Positions 1 to 7,455 of a DNA stretch of 64,000 nt are shown here, piece after piece. The notes under the pieces were generated by a model, which had not been told where the DNA came from, did not search any database, and saw only the letters and a list, made by a program, of their open reading frames with translations. The DNA lies in the NCBI RefSeq assembly GCF_016892705.1, contig NZ_JAFEMB010000001.1:1736001-1800000 (forward strand), in the 5' to 3' direction. The stretch is from Microvirga pudoricolor. Lineage in GTDB: Bacteria; Pseudomonadota; Alphaproteobacteria; Rhizobiales; Beijerinckiaceae. A program made the translations under genes and the position numbers. How positions within the stretch are numbered: the stretch's first letter is position 1; each line of letters starts with the position of its first letter.

Positions 1-44
1 GGGCATGGGGTGTCCTTCCATGGGCCGATTCCGGCGCTGAGACC

Positions 45-950
45 TTAGCCGCGGGAAGCGGCCTCGGCTTTGAGAAAATCCACGAAGGCGCGCAGGGGCG
101 CGGGCATGTGGCGGCGGCTCGGATAGTATAGAAACGGGCCGGAGAAGCGCGGCGACCACGCGTGCAGCACCTGCACCAGCGCGCCACTCTCCAGAGCGGG
201 CGCCAAAAAATCCGCGAAGGTATGGATGAAGCCCAGGCCCTCGACGGCGGCGCTCAATTCCAGGTCGATGGTGGTGGCGATCAGCGGCCCCGTCGGGTTG
301 ATCTTGACACTCTCCGGACCCCGCTCGAACTCCCACGGCAGGGTGACGCCGCTGATGAAGCGGTGGCGGACGCACGGGACATGCAGCAGGTCGCGGGGAT
401 GGGACGGGATGCCGTGCAGGGCGAGGCAGGATGGCGCGGCGGCGGTCACATAACACTGCTCCCGCGGGCCGACCGGGACCGCGATCATGTCCCGCTCCAG
501 GCTCTCGTCGTAGCGGATGCCCGCGTCGAAGCCCGCCGCCAGCACGTCGATGAGGCTGTCCTCGGTGGTGACCTCGAGCACGATGCCGGGGTGGGCCCGC
601 AGGAAGCGGCCGACGACGGGCGGAAGGACCGAGCGGGCCACGATGTGGGGCACGTTGAGCCGGAGGGTTCCGGTCGGGCTGTCCCGGAAATGGTTGACCG
701 CGTCGAGGGCGGCGGCGACCTCGACCAAGGCGGGTCCGAGGCGGTCCAGCAATCGCTCGCCCGCCTCCGTCGGCGTCACGCTGCGGGTGGTACGGTTGAG
801 GAGCCGGACGCCGAGCCGCCCCTCGAGACGGCGCAGAGCTTCGCTCAAGGACGAGGCCGAGACCCCGCGCAGGCGCGCGGCCTGCCGGAAGGAGCGGGTG
901 CGGGCGACCGCCGCGAAAGCGTCGAGGTCGCCAAGGTCGAGATCCGTCAT
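45..950 (-). CDS. LysR-family transcriptional regulator
   Basis: A 301-aa DNA-binding regulator. The N-terminal winged helix-turn-helix (about residues 5-65) shows the family pattern: LDAFAAVARTRSFRQAARL, SSLSEALRRLEGRLGV, then LLNRTTRSVTPTEAG. An effector-binding domain of about 200 residues follows. I chose the ATG at 950 (MTDLDLGDLDAF) because it places the helix-turn-helix where LysR proteins normally have it; an in-frame upstream ATG at 983 would add 11 unlikely residues. The gene is divergent from the aldo/keto reductase at 1044, and the 93-base gap probably holds both promoters and the regulator's operator. Regulation of the neighbour is inference from this arrangement. The ligand cannot be read from sequence. 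Confidence 0.9.
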   Translation of the reverse strand: MTDLDLGDLDAFAAVARTRSFRQAARLRGVSASSLSEALRRLEGRLGVRLLNRTTRSVTPTEAGERLLDRLGPALVEVAAALDAVNHFRDSPTGTLRLNVPHIVARSVLPPVVGRFLRAHPGIVLEVTTEDSLIDVLAAGFDAGIRYDESLERDMIAVPVGPREQCYVTAAAPSCLALHGIPSHPRDLLHVPCVRHRFISGVTLPWEFERGPESVKINPTGPLIATTIDLELSAAVEGLGFIHTFADFLAPALESGALVQVLHAWSPRFSGPFLYYPSRRHMPAPLRAFVDFLKAEAASRG

Positions 951-1043
951 TGTTCGAGTTTCCGAACGGCCCGTTCTGGTCATGCCGGATTATCGCACGG
1001 CCGAAAAGAGGGCATATGGCTTTCACCCCTCCGGAGACCTGCC

Positions 1044-2039
1044 ATGCACACCAAGACCCTCGGCCGGACAGGCCCCCTCGTTTCCGCCCTCGGCCTCGGC
1101 TGCATGGGCATGTCGGGCATGTACGGCCCCGCCGACCGACAAGAGAGCATCGCCACGATTCACGCGGCCCTGGAGGCCGGGATCACCCTGCTGGATACCG
1201 GCGATTTCTACGGCATGGGCCACAACGAGATGCTGATCGGTGAGGCCCTGCGCGGCCGCAACCGGGACGACGTGGTGATCAGCGTGAAGTTCGGGGCCCT
1301 GCGCGATCCGCAGAACGGCTGGTCCGGCTACGATGCGCGGCCCGCCGCCGTGAAGAACTTCCTGGCCTATTCGCTCCAGCGCCTGGGCGTCGACCACATC
1401 GACGTGTACCGCCCGTCGCGCCTCGATCCCGCCGTGCCGATCGAGGACACGATCGGGGCGATCGCCGACATGGTGAAGGCCGGCTACGTGCGCCATATCG
1501 GGTTGTCCGAGATGGGCTCCGAGACGATCCGCCGGGCCGCCGCCGTGCATCCCATCTCCGACCTCCAGATCGAGTACTCGCTGCTCTCGCGGGGCATCGA
1601 GGACGGCATCCTGCAAACCTGCCGGGAGCTCGGCATCGGCGTCACGGCCTATGGGGTCCTGTCGCGGGGCCTCATCAGCGGGCATTGGCAAAAGGGCGCC
1701 GCTCAGGCCGGCGATTTCCGCAGCGTCAGCCCGCGCTTCCAGGGCGAGAACGCGGACCGCAACCTCGCCCTCGTGGAAGCCCTGCGGGCCATCGCGAGGC
1801 GCAAGGGCGTGAGCGTGGCCCAGATCGCCATCGCGTGGGTGGCCGCGCAAGACCCGCTGATCGTGCCGCTGGTGGGGGCCCGCCGCCGGGACCGGCTGAC
1901 CGAGGCGCTGGGGTCGCTGGACGTGACCTTGAGCGCGGAGGATCTCGCGGCCATCGAGGCCGCCGTTCCGAAGGGCTCCGCCGCAGGCACGCGCTACGCG
2001 GAGCCGCTCATGGCGCATCTCGACAGCGAGCGGGGCTAG
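1044..2039 (+). CDS. Aldo/keto reductase
   Basis: A 331-aa NAD(P)H-dependent oxidoreductase of the (beta/alpha)8 barrel AKR superfamily, closest in style to YajO/AKR13-like proteins (MHTKTLGRTGPLVSALGLG, LLDTGDFYGMGHNEMLIGEA). The catalytic Asp, Tyr and Lys are visible (DTGDFYG, VISVKFG). The position that usually carries the catalytic His in a YxxHRxDP context instead reads YRPSRLDP. The C-terminal cofactor region (VGARRRDRLTEALGSL) is intact. The ATG at 1044 gives the normal AKR N-terminus, although an open frame extends further upstream. Probably controlled by the divergent LysR gene. The substrate is unknown. Confidence 0.88.
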   Translation: MHTKTLGRTGPLVSALGLGCMGMSGMYGPADRQESIATIHAALEAGITLLDTGDFYGMGHNEMLIGEALRGRNRDDVVISVKFGALRDPQNGWSGYDARPAAVKNFLAYSLQRLGVDHIDVYRPSRLDPAVPIEDTIGAIADMVKAGYVRHIGLSEMGSETIRRAAAVHPISDLQIEYSLLSRGIEDGILQTCRELGIGVTAYGVLSRGLISGHWQKGAAQAGDFRSVSPRFQGENADRNLALVEALRAIARRKGVSVAQIAIAWVAAQDPLIVPLVGARRRDRLTEALGSLDVTLSAEDLAAIEAAVPKGSAAGTRYAEPLMAHLDSERG

Positions 2040-2096
2040 AGCCTCTCGCGCACAAGGGGTCCCGGTTTTGCGGTCGCACGATGCGGCACAAGGGTC

Positions 2097-3353
2097 CTAG
2101 AGCGCCTCGCCCCTCAGGAGGCGGGGCGCGTTCCGGTTCGTGGTGCCGGCCGCCTCGCGGATGAAGAAGCGCTTGAGGCCCGGCATGCGGTCCACGAGGC
2201 CAAGGCCCAGATCCCGGGCGAGCCGTACCGGCAAGGCGTCGTTGGAAAACAGGCGGTTGAGCACGTCCGTCACCACCCCCATGGCGGTGATGTCCCGGCG
2301 GCGGGCGCTCTCGTAGGCGTCGAGCACATCCGCGCCGCCCGGATCGCCGCCCAGCCGCATGGCGTCGATGACGATCTCGGCCAAAGCCGCCGCGTCGTGC
2401 AGGCCCAAATTGAGACCCTGCCCGGCGATGGGATGGATCACATGCGCGGCGTCGCCCAGGAGAGCGATGCGCTCGCCCACGAAGGAGCGGGCAATCCCGA
2501 AGGAGAGCGGGTAGGCGTGCGGCCGGGTGTCGAAGGCGATGCGACCGAGCTGCAGCCCGAAGCGGCGCTCCAGCTCCAGCAGAAGGTCCTCCGGATGGGA
2601 TTCCAGCAGTACCGGCACCGCGTCGGAGCGCTCGGTCCACACGATGGAGGAGCGGTGGGGAAGCCCCGTATCCGGCACGGTGCCGGGATCCTTGAGAGGC
2701 AGGATCGCGAAGGGGCCGGAGGGCAGGAAATGCTCCACGGCCCGGCCCTCGTGGTCGCGCTCGTGCGCGATGGTGGCCACGATGGCCGATTGCCGGTACG
2801 GCCAGGCGATCCAGCCGATTCCGGCCCGCTCGCGCAGCTTCGAACGCGCGCCGTCCGCCGCCACGAGCAGGTGGGCGGAGAGGGGTTCGCCCTCGCCGAG
2901 CGTCACCGCGATCCGGCCCGGCTCGTTGGAAAAGCCTTTCACGCCCGTGGGCCGCAGGCTGACGCCCGCGTTCCGGCAGGCCTCGAGCAGGGAAGCCGTC
3001 AGGTCGCCGGACGTGACCATGTGGGCGAAGGGTTCGCCGTCGTCCACGGCGCCGTCGAAGGTGAGGAAGACCGGCCGCACCGGATCGTGCAGGCGGCTGT
3101 CGGTGATGGTCATGTCGAGGATGGGCTGCGCCTTCGGCTCGACCTCGGGCCAGACGCCCAAGGCGTTCAGCATCCGCCGCGCCGCCGCCGCGATGGCGAA
3201 GGCCCGGCGGTCCCCGTTCGGATCGCGCGCCAGCGCCGGATCGCACATCACCACGTCGACCCCATCGCCCAAGGCCTGCTTGAGGGCCAGCGCCAGGGAC
3301 AGGCCCGCCAGTCCCCCGCCGGCGATCACGATGCGGGACGCGTCTGCGCTCAT
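2097..3353 (-). CDS. UbiH/UbiF/COQ6-family FAD-dependent monooxygenase
   Basis: A 418-aa flavoprotein hydroxylase. It has an N-terminal Rossmann FAD motif (IVIAGGGLAGLSLALAL, residues about 8-24), a central DG motif (LLVAADGARSKLRE, about 165-178) and a second FAD-binding motif (ALLGDAAHVIHPIAGQG, about 290-306) followed by LNLGLHDAAALAE. This is the ubiquinone-biosynthesis hydroxylase subgroup, which hydroxylates the polyprenylated benzene ring. The particular ring position cannot be assigned. It is a single gene with no clear operon partner; its 3' end faces that of the aldo/keto reductase. Start ATG at 3353. Confidence 0.87.
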   Translation of the reverse strand: MSADASRIVIAGGGLAGLSLALALKQALGDGVDVVMCDPALARDPNGDRRAFAIAAAARRMLNALGVWPEVEPKAQPILDMTITDSRLHDPVRPVFLTFDGAVDDGEPFAHMVTSGDLTASLLEACRNAGVSLRPTGVKGFSNEPGRIAVTLGEGEPLSAHLLVAADGARSKLRERAGIGWIAWPYRQSAIVATIAHERDHEGRAVEHFLPSGPFAILPLKDPGTVPDTGLPHRSSIVWTERSDAVPVLLESHPEDLLLELERRFGLQLGRIAFDTRPHAYPLSFGIARSFVGERIALLGDAAHVIHPIAGQGLNLGLHDAAALAEIVIDAMRLGGDPGGADVLDAYESARRRDITAMGVVTDVLNRLFSNDALPVRLARDLGLGLVDRMPGLKRFFIREAAGTTNRNAPRLLRGEAL

Positions 3354-3470
3354 GTCTGTCTCCTTCAGGTCCGTTTCGAGGTGTTTCCCATTGCGGCGAA
3401 TGCGTCAAGCAGAGGCCGCAACACTTATTGCCGTCAGCAAGACCCGCGACCATAGGGCTTGCGAAACCAG

Positions 3471-3668
3471 TCACAGACCCCGGTTAGATGTCTCCTGCCG
3501 CTCCAACTCCCGCAACTTTTCGCGCAGGAAGGCTTCGATCTGATCCTCGATGGTTTCGACCCGGAGGCCCTTCTCGGCCAGGGCTTGGACCAGGTCCGCG
3601 ATCTCAGGCCGCTTGGGGCCGTAGATAGGCCAGTCATGCAGCAAATGGTGGTCGTCAGGATGGATCAT
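3471..3668 (-). CDS. Small hypothetical protein
   Basis: A 65-aa ORF starting at MIHPDDHHLLHDW. Its C-terminal half is a charged helix (IEDQIEAFLREKLRELERQ) that could form a coiled coil. I see no recognised domain. It is divergent from the small gene at 3752, and both lie in a lower-GC accessory patch. An upstream in-frame start at 3734 exists, but the ATG at 3668 gives a more plausible acidic/His-rich N-terminus. Confidence 0.45.
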   Translation of the reverse strand: MIHPDDHHLLHDWPIYGPKRPEIADLVQALAEKGLRVETIEDQIEAFLREKLRELERQETSNRGL

Positions 3669-3751
3669 TGGTCTCTCCCGCAATCCCGAGATTTTATCGA
3701 AGGGCGCACTTATACGTTGGCATATTGCCAGCACAGCGCAACAATGTTTGC

Positions 3752-4015
3752 ATGGTGCCTAACTTTCCCCGCCTTTGCGCCCAGGCCGATCTCGTCCGCC
3801 GCTGGAACTACAGTCGGGAGGGCCTTCGCAATCTGATCCGGTTTGATCCCAACTTCCCCGAGCCCATCACCGCCGTGAACAACGGTCGGACCCGGCTTTG
3901 GCTCGTCAGCGACGTCGAGGATTATGAGCGCAAACGTCCTTGGCTCCGGGACGACGAAGCCAAGCGGCGGCGGATCGTTCACGGCTACATGCGCAGCCTA
4001 GGCGGGCCTAATTGA
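3752..4015 (+). CDS. Small DNA-binding-like hypothetical protein
   Basis: An 87-aa ORF (MVPNFPRLCAQADLVRRWN...). The region ADLVRRWNYSREGLRNLIRF, followed by PNFPEPITAVNNGRTRLW and a short tail, resembles the short AlpA/MerR-type winged-helix proteins in which FPxPI and a W-containing wing follow the helix-turn-helix. A role as a small regulator or excisionase-like factor is an inference. It could be a remnant of a mobile element, given the neighbouring accessory genes. Confidence 0.55.
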   Translation: MVPNFPRLCAQADLVRRWNYSREGLRNLIRFDPNFPEPITAVNNGRTRLWLVSDVEDYERKRPWLRDDEAKRRRIVHGYMRSLGGPN

Positions 4016-4295
4016 AATCTGACTTACTCAAAACAGGCCGCACCGGGCGAACAGGAGGACGTCCCATGAATTGTCCTATGAGTATCTGACCATTCGTCCA
4101 TTGATCCATTGGTCCTGATTATCAATGAATCCTACTTTGGGTGCGCCTGGGTACATCCGCCCGGCGTACATGGGTTCACACGGCGGGCGGCTTTCCATAC
4201 ATCCGGGGACGAATTTAGAGACGCCCCTGGAGACATTGTTTTCTCAATAAGACCTCGCAATATTAACCTTATTCAAGCGAGGCCGAGGGCATCCA

Positions 4296-4784
4296 ATGAG
4301 TAAGAGCACGGACGTTAAAGAGCTGGATGTAGAGAAGCTTCGCGTCAATGAAAAGAAGTGGGGCAAGTCGCTAATGGCAGCCGGGTGGAATGCCATCCCT
4401 AACGTGATTATCGAGAAGCAGGAGGCTCTAGGGTTAGACGCCCTCGATATGAACATCATTATCCATCTGTCCCATTACTGGTGGCGTTCCGATAACCTTC
4501 CCCACCCATCTGTTGAGACAATAGCGAAAGCTATTGGTGTAAAGCCTCGTACAATCCAGAAACGTGTGAAGGCTCTGCAGGAGTTAGGACTTATTACGCG
4601 CCATGAACGGCGGCACACAAAGCGGGGGAGTGATACCAATCTCTATAGCTTCGAAGGGCTGATCAAAGCAGCTCAACCATTCGCAGAAGAAAAATTGGAT
4701 GAGATCAAAAAGAACACTGAAGCCAAAAGAGAACGGCTTAGTCGGAAGAAGCCTAAATTAGTCGTCAATAACGACAAAGAATAA
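4296..4784 (+). CDS. Winged helix-turn-helix protein (HTH_36-like)
   Basis: A 162-aa protein with a helix-turn-helix at about residues 72-105 (SVETIAKAIGVKPRTIQKRV, then ALQELGLI). It is followed by a wing (RHERRHTKRGSDTNLYSFEGL) and a long, highly charged, lysine-rich C-terminal helix. This layout is typical of phage or plasmid replication-initiation and regulatory proteins. Its base composition is clearly lower in GC than the flanking core genes, which suggests horizontal transfer. The stop codon ends 7 bases before the tRNA-like gene at 4792, so the two are probably co-transcribed. The 280 bases upstream are AT-rich and probably hold the promoter. The function is not known. Confidence 0.7.
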   Translation: MSKSTDVKELDVEKLRVNEKKWGKSLMAAGWNAIPNVIIEKQEALGLDALDMNIIIHLSHYWWRSDNLPHPSVETIAKAIGVKPRTIQKRVKALQELGLITRHERRHTKRGSDTNLYSFEGLIKAAQPFAEEKLDEIKKNTEAKRERLSRKKPKLVVNNDKE

Positions 4785-4791
4785 CGAGTTT

Positions 4792-4897
4792 CGCGGCGTA
4801 GCTCAGCAGGATAGAGCACCTTGCTTTCTACGTGGATGGGATACAGCAATTCTATCTACGGGCAGGGAGGTCGTGGGTTCAAGTCCCCCCGCCGCGT
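4792..4897 (+). tRNA. tRNA-Arg(UCU)-like gene with a hairpin inserted in the anticodon loop
   Basis: All tRNA parts are visible. The acceptor stem has 7 pairs (4792-4798 with 4890-4896). The D arm is GCTC/GAGC (4801-4804, 4814-4817) with the consensus loop AGCAGGATA. The variable loop is AGGTC. The T arm has loop TTCAAGT (4878-4884) and one T:C mismatch in its stem. The anticodon stem is 4819-4824 with 4862-4867. The loop reads TT-TCT-A (4825-4830), giving anticodon UCU with A37. It is then interrupted by a 30-base hairpin: 4831-4842 pairs with 4849-4860 over 12 bp, including three G:U pairs, around a 6-base loop. The hairpin lies between positions 37 and 38, the canonical intron site. No CCA is encoded. 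It could be an intron-like tRNA, a tRNA-mimic regulator or a decayed tRNA. Confidence 0.6.
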
Positions 4898-4954
4898 TTA
4901 GTTTCAACGAGGGATTTTAAGTCCCTTGCGTCCACCAGTTTCGTCCCAAGCAAC

Positions 4955-5239
4955 TCACACCGGCCATTGCTGTGCACCGTGCAGGAGGCGCAGGATCTCG
5001 AGACTTTGGGCCTTGGGCCGCAGGCGGTAGATCACGATGAACGGAGTGGCCGTGACCACCCATTCGCGGGTGTCCGGCTCGCGGCCGGGCCGCCCCATTT
5101 CGGGGTGATCGCCCAGCCTGTCGGCCTGGTGCAGAATACGGTCGAATTGCGCGACGGCGGCCTTGGGGTTCTGAGCCGCGATGTAGTCGATCTGCGCGTC
5201 GAGATCGTCCAGGGCGAGCGGAAGCCAGACGACCTTCAA
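4955..5239 (-). CDS. ParE/RelE-superfamily toxin
   Basis: A 94-aa toxin of the ParE type: WLPLALDDLDAQIDYIAAQN, then AVAQFDRILHQADRLGDHPEMGRPG and VVTATPFIVIYRL, all standard for this fold. Characterised ParE toxins act on DNA gyrase, while RelE relatives cleave mRNA; which applies here cannot be told. The start is a TTG at 5239 whose bases overlap the TGA stop of the upstream antitoxin gene (TTGA), so toxin translation is very likely coupled to and limited by antitoxin translation. Confidence 0.82.
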   Translation of the reverse strand: MKVVWLPLALDDLDAQIDYIAAQNPKAAVAQFDRILHQADRLGDHPEMGRPGREPDTREWVVTATPFIVIYRLRPKAQSLEILRLLHGAQQWPV

Positions 5240-5724
5240 GCCTCGTCCTCCGAGGCCTCGATCCGCGCCACCAGGGCCGCCCGTTTCGTCGCCCAGCGGG
5301 CTTTGACGTCCTCATGCGCCACCCACACCGTGGCGGGGTCATCGGCCATCACGAGAGCCTTCTGAACCTCGGCCCGGAACCAACGATCATGCTCGGCCGC
5401 TGCATGGGCTTGGCGTTGTCGTTCCGCCGTGTCGGGCCGCCGGCGCTCGACCGCCTCCGGCTCATGGCCCACGGCATCGACCTCGAAGCGCGGCAGGTGC
5501 AGTTCGTCCCGGATGAAGCTCGCGGCGGTGTCGAGGTGACGCCACAGCCGCATCTGGCGCGATCTCTGAGCCGCGACTGCCTTTTCCAGGGCGCCGTAAC
5601 GCACCAGGACGGCCCAGCCGCCAGGCTGGCCCAGCACCGTGGCACCGTGAATCGCCTGGGCGTCGACCAAGCTCTTGACCGCCTTGCTGTCGATCATCTC
5701 TAGCTTAGCAATTTCTCGTACCAT
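5236..5724 (-). CDS. Antitoxin-like partner of the ParE toxin
   Basis: A 162-aa protein transcribed first in a two-gene toxin-antitoxin operon. The N-terminal half (MIDSKAVKSLVDAQAIHGAT, then GQPGGWAVLVRYG) resembles the ParC-like partition/stability proteins that accompany ParE-type toxins. The C-terminal part (EHDRWFRAEVQKALVMADD, then VAHEDVKARW) looks like the toxin-binding tail of ParD/RelB antitoxins. It is longer than ordinary antitoxins (70-100 aa), as if two modules were fused. The start is ATG at 5724 or the internal ATG at 5697. Confidence 0.7.
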   Translation of the reverse strand: MVREIAKLEMIDSKAVKSLVDAQAIHGATVLGQPGGWAVLVRYGALEKAVAAQRSRQMRLWRHLDTAASFIRDELHLPRFEVDAVGHEPEAVERRRPDTAERQRQAHAAAEHDRWFRAEVQKALVMADDPATVWVAHEDVKARWATKRAALVARIEASEDEA

Positions 5725-6002
5725 GATCTATGCGCTTTATCAGAAAAAGATCAGACAAATATTGGATGGTTGACATGCGTTGTCTAGGGTGTGCTCTGGT
5801 ACTGTGGCCACGATGCTTCCTCTTTCTAGGAGGAGCTTTGGGATAAATGGATCAACTATCTTTTCCCGCAGCACGCCTCACCAGCCACTCTCACGCCCCC
5901 CGGTCGGCTAGCCTGATCCCAGTCCATGCCTACCGTTAATGGAAGCTTGACGTTCCCGCGCCGCTCCCCGATGGATGGCGGGGAGTGCCCAAGGATGAAC
6001 CC

Positions 6003-6863
6003 ATGTCCCGCGCCGTTGCCGACCTGCTCAGCCTTCTCGATCTGGAGAAGCTGGAAGAGAACCTCTTCCGGGGCCAGAGCCCGAAATCCGGTTGGCAGCG
6101 GGTGTTCGGCGGGCAGGTGATCGGACAGGCCCTGGTGGCGGCCTGCCGAACCGTCGAGGGACGCCATCCCCATTCGCTGCACGGCTATTTCATGCTGCCG
6201 GGCGACCCGAAGGTGCCGATCATCTACGAGGTCGACCGGATCCGCGACGGCCGGAGCTTCACCACGCGCCGGGTGGTGGCGATCCAGCACGGCCAGGCGA
6301 TCTTCGCCATGTCAGCGAGCTTCCAAGTCGAGGAGGACGGCTTTGCCCACGAGGCCGTGATGCCGGGGGTGCCGACCCCGGACGCGCTGCCGTCCGAGGA
6401 GGACATCCGGGCCGATCTCGTGCCGCAGATGCCCGAGCCCATGCGCACCTACTACACACGCGAGCGGCCCATCGAGCTCAAGCCCGTGGAGATCGAGCGC
6501 TACATGTCCCGGGAGCCGATGCCGCCGCAATTCCACGTGTGGATGCGTGCCACCGGCCCCCTGCCGGACGATCCGGCGATCCACCAATGCGTGCTGGCCT
6601 ACGCCACCGACATGACCCTGCTAGACACCTCCCTGGTGCCCCACGGCCGAACGGTGTTCGATCCCAATGTCCAGGCCGCGAGCCTCGACCATGCGCTCTG
6701 GTTCCACCGTCCCTTCCGGGCGGACGAATGGCTGCTCTATGCCCAGGATACCCCGAGCGCGTCGGGAGCCCGCGGCTTCTCCCGCGGCCTGATCTTCAAG
6801 CAGGACGGGACGCTCGTGGCCTCCGTTGCCCAAGAAGGCCTCATCCGCAACCGTGGCGGTTGA
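6003..6863 (+). CDS. tesB: Acyl-CoA thioesterase II
   Basis: A 286-aa double-hotdog thioesterase that hydrolyses acyl-CoA to free fatty acid and CoA in the cytosol. Diagnostic stretches include RGQSPKSGWQRVFGGQVIGQ, HSLHGYFMLPGDP, YATDMTLLDTSL, ASLDHALWFHRPFRADEWLL and GARGFSRGLIF. The Asp of the second hotdog (YATDMTLL) and the conserved Gln of FGGQVIGQA are present. The ATG at 6003 (MSRAVADLLSLLDLEKLEEN) gives the usual N-terminus. It is monocistronic and precedes the nitrogen-regulated glnK-amtB unit. Confidence 0.92.
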   Translation: MSRAVADLLSLLDLEKLEENLFRGQSPKSGWQRVFGGQVIGQALVAACRTVEGRHPHSLHGYFMLPGDPKVPIIYEVDRIRDGRSFTTRRVVAIQHGQAIFAMSASFQVEEDGFAHEAVMPGVPTPDALPSEEDIRADLVPQMPEPMRTYYTRERPIELKPVEIERYMSREPMPPQFHVWMRATGPLPDDPAIHQCVLAYATDMTLLDTSLVPHGRTVFDPNVQAASLDHALWFHRPFRADEWLLYAQDTPSASGARGFSRGLIFKQDGTLVASVAQEGLIRNRGG

Positions 6864-6969
6864 GAAAGCGCCGGTTTCCGCCCACAATTTGAGCAAAGCG
6901 CCGAACGCCTGTGCAACTGGCACTGCCTCCTGAACGGGCAGACCTGTTGAACGAGGCCGTTTGGCCGGT

Positions 6970-6986
6970 TTGGCACGGTTCTTGAA
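6970..6986 (+). promoter_or_regulatory. Sigma-54 (RpoN) promoter of glnK-amtB
   Basis: TTGGCACGGTTCTTGAA matches the -24/-12 consensus (TGGCACG, 4 bases, TTGCA-like) with correct spacing. It lies about 95 bases upstream of the glnK start. NtrC/RpoN control of glnK-amtB under nitrogen limitation is established in proteobacteria. I did not identify a specific NtrC enhancer site upstream. Confidence 0.8.
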
Positions 6987-7081
6987 TAACCCCCTGCGAC
7001 ACACGCGCCGAACCTGGCGCGCGTTCGCTGCAACCGTCCATGGGCTGCCCGCAGCCCAAGAGACCCAAGGGGGCATTTCCC

Positions 7082-7420
7082 ATGAAGATTGTGATGGCGG
7101 TCATCAAGCCGTTCAAGCTCGAGGAGGTGCGCGACGCGCTCACCGCCCTCGGCGTGCACGGCCTCACCGTGACCGAAGTGAAGGGGTACGGCCGGCAGAA
7201 GGGCCATACGGAGATCTACCGCGGCGCCGAATATGCCGTGAGCTTTCTGCCGAAGCTGAAGATCGAGGTCGCGGTCGCCAGCGAGATGGTGCCGCAGGTC
7301 ATCGAGGCCATCACGAGTGCTGCCCGCACCGGCCAGATCGGCGACGGCAAGATCTTCGTCACCTCGCTCGAGAAGGCGGTTCGCATCCGTACGGGCGAGA
7401 CCGACACCGACGCCCTGTGA
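7082..7420 (+). CDS. glnK: Nitrogen regulatory protein P-II (GlnK type)
   Basis: A 112-aa P-II signalling protein (MKIVMAVIKPFKLEEVRDAL). It has the T-loop with the uridylylation tyrosine (YRGAEYAVSF) and the C-terminal signature (TGQIGDGKIFVTSLEKAVRI, RTGE). It senses ATP/ADP and 2-oxoglutarate and, in GlnK proteins, plugs the AmtB channel when nitrogen is plentiful. The direct linkage to amtB 35 bases downstream favours GlnK over GlnB. A good Shine-Dalgarno (AAGGGGG) precedes the ATG. Transcribed from the sigma-54 promoter at 6970. Confidence 0.93.
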   Translation: MKIVMAVIKPFKLEEVRDALTALGVHGLTVTEVKGYGRQKGHTEIYRGAEYAVSFLPKLKIEVAVASEMVPQVIEAITSAARTGQIGDGKIFVTSLEKAVRIRTGETDTDAL

Positions 7421-7455
7421 TGTCCTCTCTTTCACCATTCCGGAGTTTTCGTCCG

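Noticed and set aside
162..2039. Long open frame (625 codons) covering the region antisense to the LysR gene and the aldo/keto reductase
   Set aside because: Only the part from 1044 has the AKR fold; the first ~290 codons are the antisense of LysR and have no protein-like features.
4825..4862. Group I or group II intron in the tRNA-like gene
   Set aside because: The insertion is only about 30 bases, with no P3-P9 core or domain V; far too small to self-splice in the known way.
4792..4897. tmRNA or selenocysteine tRNA
   Set aside because: No tag-peptide region and a normal-length D arm and acceptor stem; the variable loop is short (AGGTC).
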